9,399 nt of DNA from Microcaldota archaeon (GTDB lineage Archaea; Iainarchaeota; Iainarchaeia; Iainarchaeales; JAGVWC01): NCBI GenBank assembly GCA_018813975.1, contig JAHJAQ010000099.1, positions 1 through 9,399 on the forward strand. Direction: 5' to 3'. Each line of letters starts with the position of its first letter. Position 1 is the stretch's first letter. Both the position numbers and the translations under genes were made by a program. The notes beneath the pieces were generated by a model. It saw nothing but the letters and a program-made list of their open reading frames with translations, was not told where the DNA came from and made no database searches. Positions 5,616 to 9,399 of this stretch are shown here, one piece after another.

Positions 5616-6485
5616 ATGCAAGGACAAGGAAGCATTGAATACCTCATTGTTATTGGAGGCGCCATATTGGCAGTAGCGATTATTATTGCAGCGCTTTCTG
5701 CAACACCAGAAGTCACTATTAGTTCTGCTGCTCGCGCCTTGGCTTCAGCCCATTGTACCGCACAGGCTCATGCGGATTGTGCCAAACAAGACATTAATGC
5801 CCACGGCACCATGTTTATTTGTTATTTTGATTATACTGAAGATCGATGCATGCCCAAGCCAGTAGATATTTTTCTAGATGAGTGTGGCAATCCCTCAGGC
5901 GGCTGGCAAGCGGGAAAAGTTTATTTATTAACACAAGAGGTAAGTGTAGTTGGCGGCGCTTGTTTTAATATTGACGGAAGCCCTGCCCATGATTTAACCC
6001 TAAATTGCGGAGGACACAAAATTACAGTAACGGGCGCATCAAGTTATGGTATAATATTGCACCGATACAACAACAGTATTCAAAATTGTATTATTGATGG
6101 CGGCGATTACGGAATTGCGTTTAGCTCCTCTGGAGAGGGAAGAAACAATCAAATACTGTATAATACTATTGAAAATTTTAGTATGTTTGCGATTAATATT
6201 GGCGGAACCGTCGGAACCAGTGCAAGCTACAATCGCATTGAAGGAAACATAATTAATAGCAGCAGCGGAACTGGCATATACCTAAGTAGTGGAATACGCG
6301 AATATAATATTATAAAAAACAACACAATTTTTTGTGGAGAACGCGGAGCCAACAGCATTTATATTCCAGACAAAGCACAATCCACAGAATCCGAGGGCAA
6401 TACCTGCCCACCCGGAACCTGCCAAGAAACCCACAGCAGCCACGTTATTTGTGATCTGGCGAACAATTGTCATTTGGGCTGCTAA
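5616..6485 (+). CDS. Class III pilin-like protein with parallel beta-helix domain and cysteine tail
   Basis: A 289-aa protein. It opens MQG then QGSIEYL, the archaeal class III signal (QxSxEYL), followed by a hydrophobic helix to about residue 27. The EppA-type prepilin peptidase would cut after G3, leaving a pilin-like N-terminus for anchoring or assembly in a surface fibre. Residues about 37-120 hold several Cys (47, 55, 69, 78, 90, 116). Residues about 125-250 resemble NosD-type right-handed parallel beta-helix coils: LTLNCGGHKITVTG, then repeated runs of N-x-I and G-I such as NSIQNCIIDGGDYGI, NQILYNTIENF and YNIIKNNTIFC. The C-terminus carries C264, C269, C279, C285 and C289, spaced as in the preceding gene product. 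Beta-helices often bind or cut polysaccharides; no catalytic residues are assigned. Pilins with this signal are usually far shorter, so this looks like a pilin scaffold bearing a large displayed domain. A hairpin and T-run follow the stop. Confidence 0.82.
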   Translation: MQGQGSIEYLIVIGGAILAVAIIIAALSATPEVTISSAARALASAHCTAQAHADCAKQDINAHGTMFICYFDYTEDRCMPKPVDIFLDECGNPSGGWQAGKVYLLTQEVSVVGGACFNIDGSPAHDLTLNCGGHKITVTGASSYGIILHRYNNSIQNCIIDGGDYGIAFSSSGEGRNNQILYNTIENFSMFAINIGGTVGTSASYNRIEGNIINSSSGTGIYLSSGIREYNIIKNNTIFCGERGANSIYIPDKAQSTESEGNTCPPGTCQETHSSHVICDLANNCHLGC

Positions 6486-6486
6486 T

Positions 6487-6517
6487 CTCTTTCAAGATAA
6501 TGAAAGGGCTTTTTTTT
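6487..6517 (+). terminator. Hairpin plus T-run after the pilin-like gene
   Basis: CTTTC (6489-6493) pairs with GAAAG (6502-6506), extendable by C-G and T-G pairs to 6487/6508, around an 8-nt loop. It is followed by C and eight T (6510-6517), one base after the TAA stop. This matches an intrinsic-type transcript end. Confidence 0.65.
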
Positions 6518-6570
6518 ATGTTTTAGTGTTCTTAGTAAAAACAGCGAATAACAGAATATGAAATGAAAAA

Positions 6571-6590
6571 TCCAAAAAAAAACTTTTTTT
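6571..6590. terminator. Back-to-back A and T tracts between convergent genes
   Basis: A run of nine A (6574-6582) then C and seven T (6584-6590) gives a T-run on both strands in the 174-bp gap between convergent genes. It could stop minus-strand transcripts from the AMMECR1-toroid gene and any plus-strand read-through. The evidence is composition only. Confidence 0.35.
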
Positions 6591-6659
6591 GTTTTGTAAT
6601 TTCCAACCCAAAACAACAACTACCAAAAGGACTGGAAAAAACCCGGTAAAGCCTTTTTC

Positions 6660-8606
6660 CTATGAATTAGAAATAAACGGGCAAAAAAAACCATTCACCG
6701 GATAGCGAATGGATTGAAAAGGCCCAGTACTGGGCACTAGAATAAAACCATTTTCGATTTCAAAACCGCCAAAAGCTTTTTGGAATACTATTTCTTGCGG
6801 AGAAACCGTTAAGTGATAGTCTTCCGGTGAAAAAAAACGAAAAGTATCCACCAATGCCAATAGCACGTGTTGCTGATTATCAATTCGAATCTCACTGCGA
6901 TTAATGCCCGTTCGAATACCACCCAATGCTTTTTCTCCCGCACCGGCCCAAAAATCATTTTCTGAATTGAATTGTAATCCAATGGCATAACGAAAGCCCG
7001 CTAAAACCGATTTTCGATAGCGTTCTCTTCTCACTTCATCCCTTAATTGGTCTGCTAAGGCAAAAGCATGTACAAAAGATTCCGTGTACGCTCCGACACT
7101 TGAACTACCATGCGAGGGCAATACAACGGCAACGTCTTGTTTGGCGCTATACCCCCCATAGTGCGCACAATAGGCAGTATCCAATATTTGAAATTGTACT
7201 AACCAATCATTCATTTCAAACACAAAATCCGCTACGCTAGGATCTTTTGTAAATTGGTATAAATGATAGTACGCACGCGAATGCCATGGCACAAAAGCAG
7301 TATTTTTATTGGTACGCCAGTACAAGCGATAATACTCAAAACCTTTTTGCAATGCCTCCAATAATTCGGGCCGGGGATTTTTTTGATACTCTACTGCAAT
7401 TGCGGTTAAGGCTTCTCCCGGATAATAATTATGGATGCTGGACTGCGGATTTTTATTAAACAAGTAAGGATCAATAGAACCATTTGGACGTTGTTGCGAT
7501 AGAATATAATCCACCAGGCTTTCTTTTTCTGTTTCAAACGTCGGATCATCCAAAGATTGTAACGCGGTTAATAGCAATGCATTTGAACCCAGTTTGGAAT
7601 CGCCCCCCTCCATTACAATCATTGCATGCGAAACCGGTTCTTCCACCAACCATTCTTCCAAAAAAAATTGAAGTGCTTTTTTTACCGCACGCGCATACGA
7701 TACGCTTGATTGTTGGTTCGCAAAAGCGCCTAACGCCCAAGTAGAAGCAACCTCTCGAATCACGCTATATCCAGCAGCACTGGTTCCAGAACGCGGAAAC
7801 AACCCATACAAAAAATCGCCTTGGTCTGATTGATTATACACCATATAATCCGCGATTTTCCTGGCTGCAATTTCCAATCGTTCTTTTGAAAGCTGGTTGG
7901 GCAATACCGGAAGCGAATAGGCTATAACGGGTTGCGCTTTTTTTTCAGAGTTTTCAAAAAAAGAATCCGCCCAATACAAGTCTACCTGGCTGGTTGAAAG
8001 GGAAAAGCAGTTTTCCGGTAAATCTGCTTTTTTACATAATTTTTCTTTCACGCTTTCAATAGAATAACCATTTGTAACCACCACGCTTGGCTTAAAAATC
8101 GCTGTTTTGTCACCGGAACGAACACGAACCCCGTGATAGCCCGGCACAAAATCCTTTTCAAAGTTTTTGGTTGGAATGGGATTGGATAAAATATCAATTA
8201 CAATCACCAAACCATCTAATTCTTGTGCGCTAACTTTTCCCTTAAACCGATCATCCAGCAAAGCTTGCTGAGCAGCATACGCTACCGCCCCCGCTAACTC
8301 TTTTTTAGCGGTTCCCATAGAAGCCCTGAGCTTTTGCCCTACCAAAAAAGTAACAAAAACAATTCCAGGATTTTCTGGAAATGACTTTTGTATTTCCGGC
8401 AAAGATTGCGCGGGCAAATCAAAGGAATCCAATACTACGTTTCGAGAAACCGCTAATAAAAAATCGCGTTGTTCCATGCTCAAACCGGCATCAAACAAAT
8501 GGGGACAAAAATTCTTGTAGCTTTCAAACTCTGCATCCGAAAAAGCACTGGCAAAAGAAGCAAAAAACAGCAAAACCAAAAAGCCGATCCAAAACCACTT
8601 GAGCAT
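6660..8606 (-). CDS. Secreted AMMECR1-like domain fused to alpha/alpha-toroid-like domain
   Basis: A 648-aa protein from the ATG at 8606. Upstream in-frame starts (ATG 8630, TTG 8654) would add a poor leader before the signal peptide, MLKWFWIGFLVLLFFASFA, likely cut near A21. Residues about 46-215 match AMMECR1: GIVFVTFLVGQKLR, DDRFKGKVSAQELDGLVIVIDIL, PGYHGVRV, IFKPSVV and a later KLCKKADL. The family's hallmark LRGCIGT is LRASMGT here (8310-8330), so the conserved Gly and Cys are gone. Residues about 239-594 are helical repeats like six-hairpin glycosidase or terpene-cyclase-type toroids, with GDFLYGLFPRSG, YILSQQRPNGSIDPYL, NYYPGEALTAIAVEY and PWHSRAYYHLYQF. AMMECR1 is normally a small cytosolic protein, often beside Memo and radical SAM genes; none is seen here. 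A surface enzyme or binding protein acting on carbohydrate or peptide is possible but unproven. It follows tmk by 48 bp, probably as one operon. Confidence 0.8.
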   Translation of the reverse strand: MLKWFWIGFLVLLFFASFASAFSDAEFESYKNFCPHLFDAGLSMEQRDFLLAVSRNVVLDSFDLPAQSLPEIQKSFPENPGIVFVTFLVGQKLRASMGTAKKELAGAVAYAAQQALLDDRFKGKVSAQELDGLVIVIDILSNPIPTKNFEKDFVPGYHGVRVRSGDKTAIFKPSVVVTNGYSIESVKEKLCKKADLPENCFSLSTSQVDLYWADSFFENSEKKAQPVIAYSLPVLPNQLSKERLEIAARKIADYMVYNQSDQGDFLYGLFPRSGTSAAGYSVIREVASTWALGAFANQQSSVSYARAVKKALQFFLEEWLVEEPVSHAMIVMEGGDSKLGSNALLLTALQSLDDPTFETEKESLVDYILSQQRPNGSIDPYLFNKNPQSSIHNYYPGEALTAIAVEYQKNPRPELLEALQKGFEYYRLYWRTNKNTAFVPWHSRAYYHLYQFTKDPSVADFVFEMNDWLVQFQILDTAYCAHYGGYSAKQDVAVVLPSHGSSSVGAYTESFVHAFALADQLRDEVRRERYRKSVLAGFRYAIGLQFNSENDFWAGAGEKALGGIRTGINRSEIRIDNQQHVLLALVDTFRFFSPEDYHLTVSPQEIVFQKAFGGFEIENGFILVPSTGPFQSIRYPVNGFFCPFISNS

Positions 8607-8654
8607 TATGGTAGTAACCCTAAACCCCATTAAAAAGATAAGTATCCAAGCCAA

Positions 8655-9350
8655 TCAAACTTTTGAAAGCACCATTTTTTTGACTAGTTTTTTCCAAGTT
8701 TCTTCACTAATTTCTTCTTTGCTGCGCACGACCCATTCTTTTCCATCCTTAAAAGCCACGTCAATCCAAACCCATTTTTGTTTGCGTGCTAATCGCTTGT
8801 AAATAATGCGCGTTCTTTTCAGGTATTCTATATCCGCTTCGTGAATGTCCTTGGTTTTTCCTTTTCGATACTCTTCTTTCCGGTCTTTTCCATTCATGAG
8901 TTTTTGTGCGGCTTCTTCCGGCAAATTAAAAAAAATAGTGGCACTTGGTTTGGGAAGCCTTCCTTCCACAAAATTAATCCATTTAACAAATCGTTCTTGT
9001 TCTTTTTTGTTCTTGTACTTGGCGGCTTGATGTGCCAAATTAGAAGCTGTATATCGATCAAATACAAAAGTAATTCCTAAGTCTAGCTTGTGCTCTAACT
9101 CTTTTTTCAAGTGATAACGATCCAACGAATACAATAAAGCCGCAAATTCCGGAGGCAATTCTTCCTTAGAACCAAACTCACCCGCCAAATACCTTCCCAC
9201 CAACCCGCCAAAAAATTCATGATAGCGGGGCAAATTAACCAATTCAACTGCAAAACCCCTTCGCTGCAACCTTTCAACCAATAGTTTCGCTTGCGTTGCC
9301 TTTCCGCTCGAATCAGTCCCCTCAATTGCAATTAATTTTCCTCTTGACAT
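8655..9350 (-). CDS. tmk: Thymidylate kinase (dTMP kinase)
   Basis: A 231-aa protein from the ATG at 9350; a GTG at 9356 would add two residues. It phosphorylates dTMP to dTDP with ATP in the cytosol, a required step to dTTP. Visible motifs are the P-loop IEGTDSSGKATQ (residues 9-20; Lys17 binds phosphates), LPRYHEFFGGLVGRYLAGEF for the dTMP-side region (about 40-58), LLYSLDRYHLKK (about 72-82) and the family's DRYTASNLAHQAAK (about 98-111). A Lys/Arg-rich LID-like stretch (NGKDRKEEYRKGKTK, about 153-167) follows FFNLPEEAA. The length is slightly above the usual 200-215 aa, with a charged C-terminal tail. A TATA-like box about 28 nt upstream predicts a leaderless mRNA. The next gene, AMMECR1-toroid, starts 48 bp after the stop. 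No related nucleotide-metabolism neighbour is present. Confidence 0.92.
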   Translation of the reverse strand: MSRGKLIAIEGTDSSGKATQAKLLVERLQRRGFAVELVNLPRYHEFFGGLVGRYLAGEFGSKEELPPEFAALLYSLDRYHLKKELEHKLDLGITFVFDRYTASNLAHQAAKYKNKKEQERFVKWINFVEGRLPKPSATIFFNLPEEAAQKLMNGKDRKEEYRKGKTKDIHEADIEYLKRTRIIYKRLARKQKWVWIDVAFKDGKEWVVRSKEEISEETWKKLVKKMVLSKV

Positions 9351-9374
9351 GACCACAAAAAAAGAAGAAAAACC

Positions 9375-9382
9375 ATAAAAAA
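9375..9382 (-). promoter_or_regulatory. Probable TATA box of tmk
   Basis: On the minus strand the sequence reads TTTTTTAT, centred about 28 nt before the tmk ATG at 9350. The position is right for a leaderless archaeal transcript and no Shine-Dalgarno is present. The T-rich context makes the exact box uncertain. Confidence 0.4.
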
Positions 9383-9399
9383 CCGTTCCACGAGTTTCA

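Noticed and set aside
5383..5716. Minus- and plus-strand open frames overlapping the end of the 194-aa gene
   Set aside because: They are shadows of the Cys-tail coding sequence and the pilin-like gene start, with no start signals of their own.
6574..6590. A9-C-T7 tract as a regulatory palindrome
   Set aside because: Homopolymer tracts are common throughout this window; the position between convergent genes is better explained as transcript ends.

Overview
The window looks like a piece of a small, AT-rich archaeal chromosome, most likely from the DPANN/Diapherotrites-Micrarchaeota sphere. That placement is inference from gene content; no search was run. Archaeal marks seen directly are an archaeal-type DnaG primase with a central TOPRIM domain, an Hjc-type Holliday junction resolvase, a class III (QxSxEYL) pilin signal peptide, two tRNA genes without an encoded CCA, TATA boxes about 25-28 nt before starts (leaderless transcripts), frequent TTG/GTG starts, and T-run transcript ends.

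Left part (1-2341), DNA and RNA handling. A partial hjc gene runs off the left edge on the minus strand. Divergent from it lie a small DUF167/YggU-family gene and dnaG, preceded by an excellent Shine-Dalgarno. The DnaG carries a long Arg/Pro/Gly-rich, probably disordered linker between its TOPRIM and C-terminal domains. A small two-TM membrane protein gene converges on dnaG from the minus strand and has a textbook TATA box at leaderless spacing.

Middle (2800-6520). A highly structured stretch of four tandem hairpins runs into tRNA-Val(UAC). A secreted transglutaminase-like protein starts 27 nt after the tRNA, with a TTG start and a good Shine-Dalgarno. tRNA-Gly(GCC) follows. Then come two adjacent genes that share an unusual C-terminal cysteine tail (C-x4-C-x9-C-x5/9-C-x3-C). 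The first is an unrecognised 194-aa protein with no visible signal peptide. The second is a class III pilin-like protein carrying a parallel beta-helix domain. A hairpin plus T-run closes this block.

Right part (6660-9350, minus strand). A thymidylate kinase gene is followed, probably in the same operon, by a large protein with a signal peptide, an AMMECR1-like domain that has lost the conserved LRGCIGT cysteine motif, and a C-terminal alpha/alpha-toroid-like helical domain.

No insertion sequence, CRISPR array, integrase or phage gene was seen, and no gap over 300 bases lacks a gene. The most novel material is the set of cell-surface proteins: the paired Cys-tail proteins, the pilin/beta-helix chimera, the secreted transglutaminase-like protein and the secreted AMMECR1-toroid protein. 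They may work at the cell envelope, but a joint function is inference from secretion signals and proximity only.
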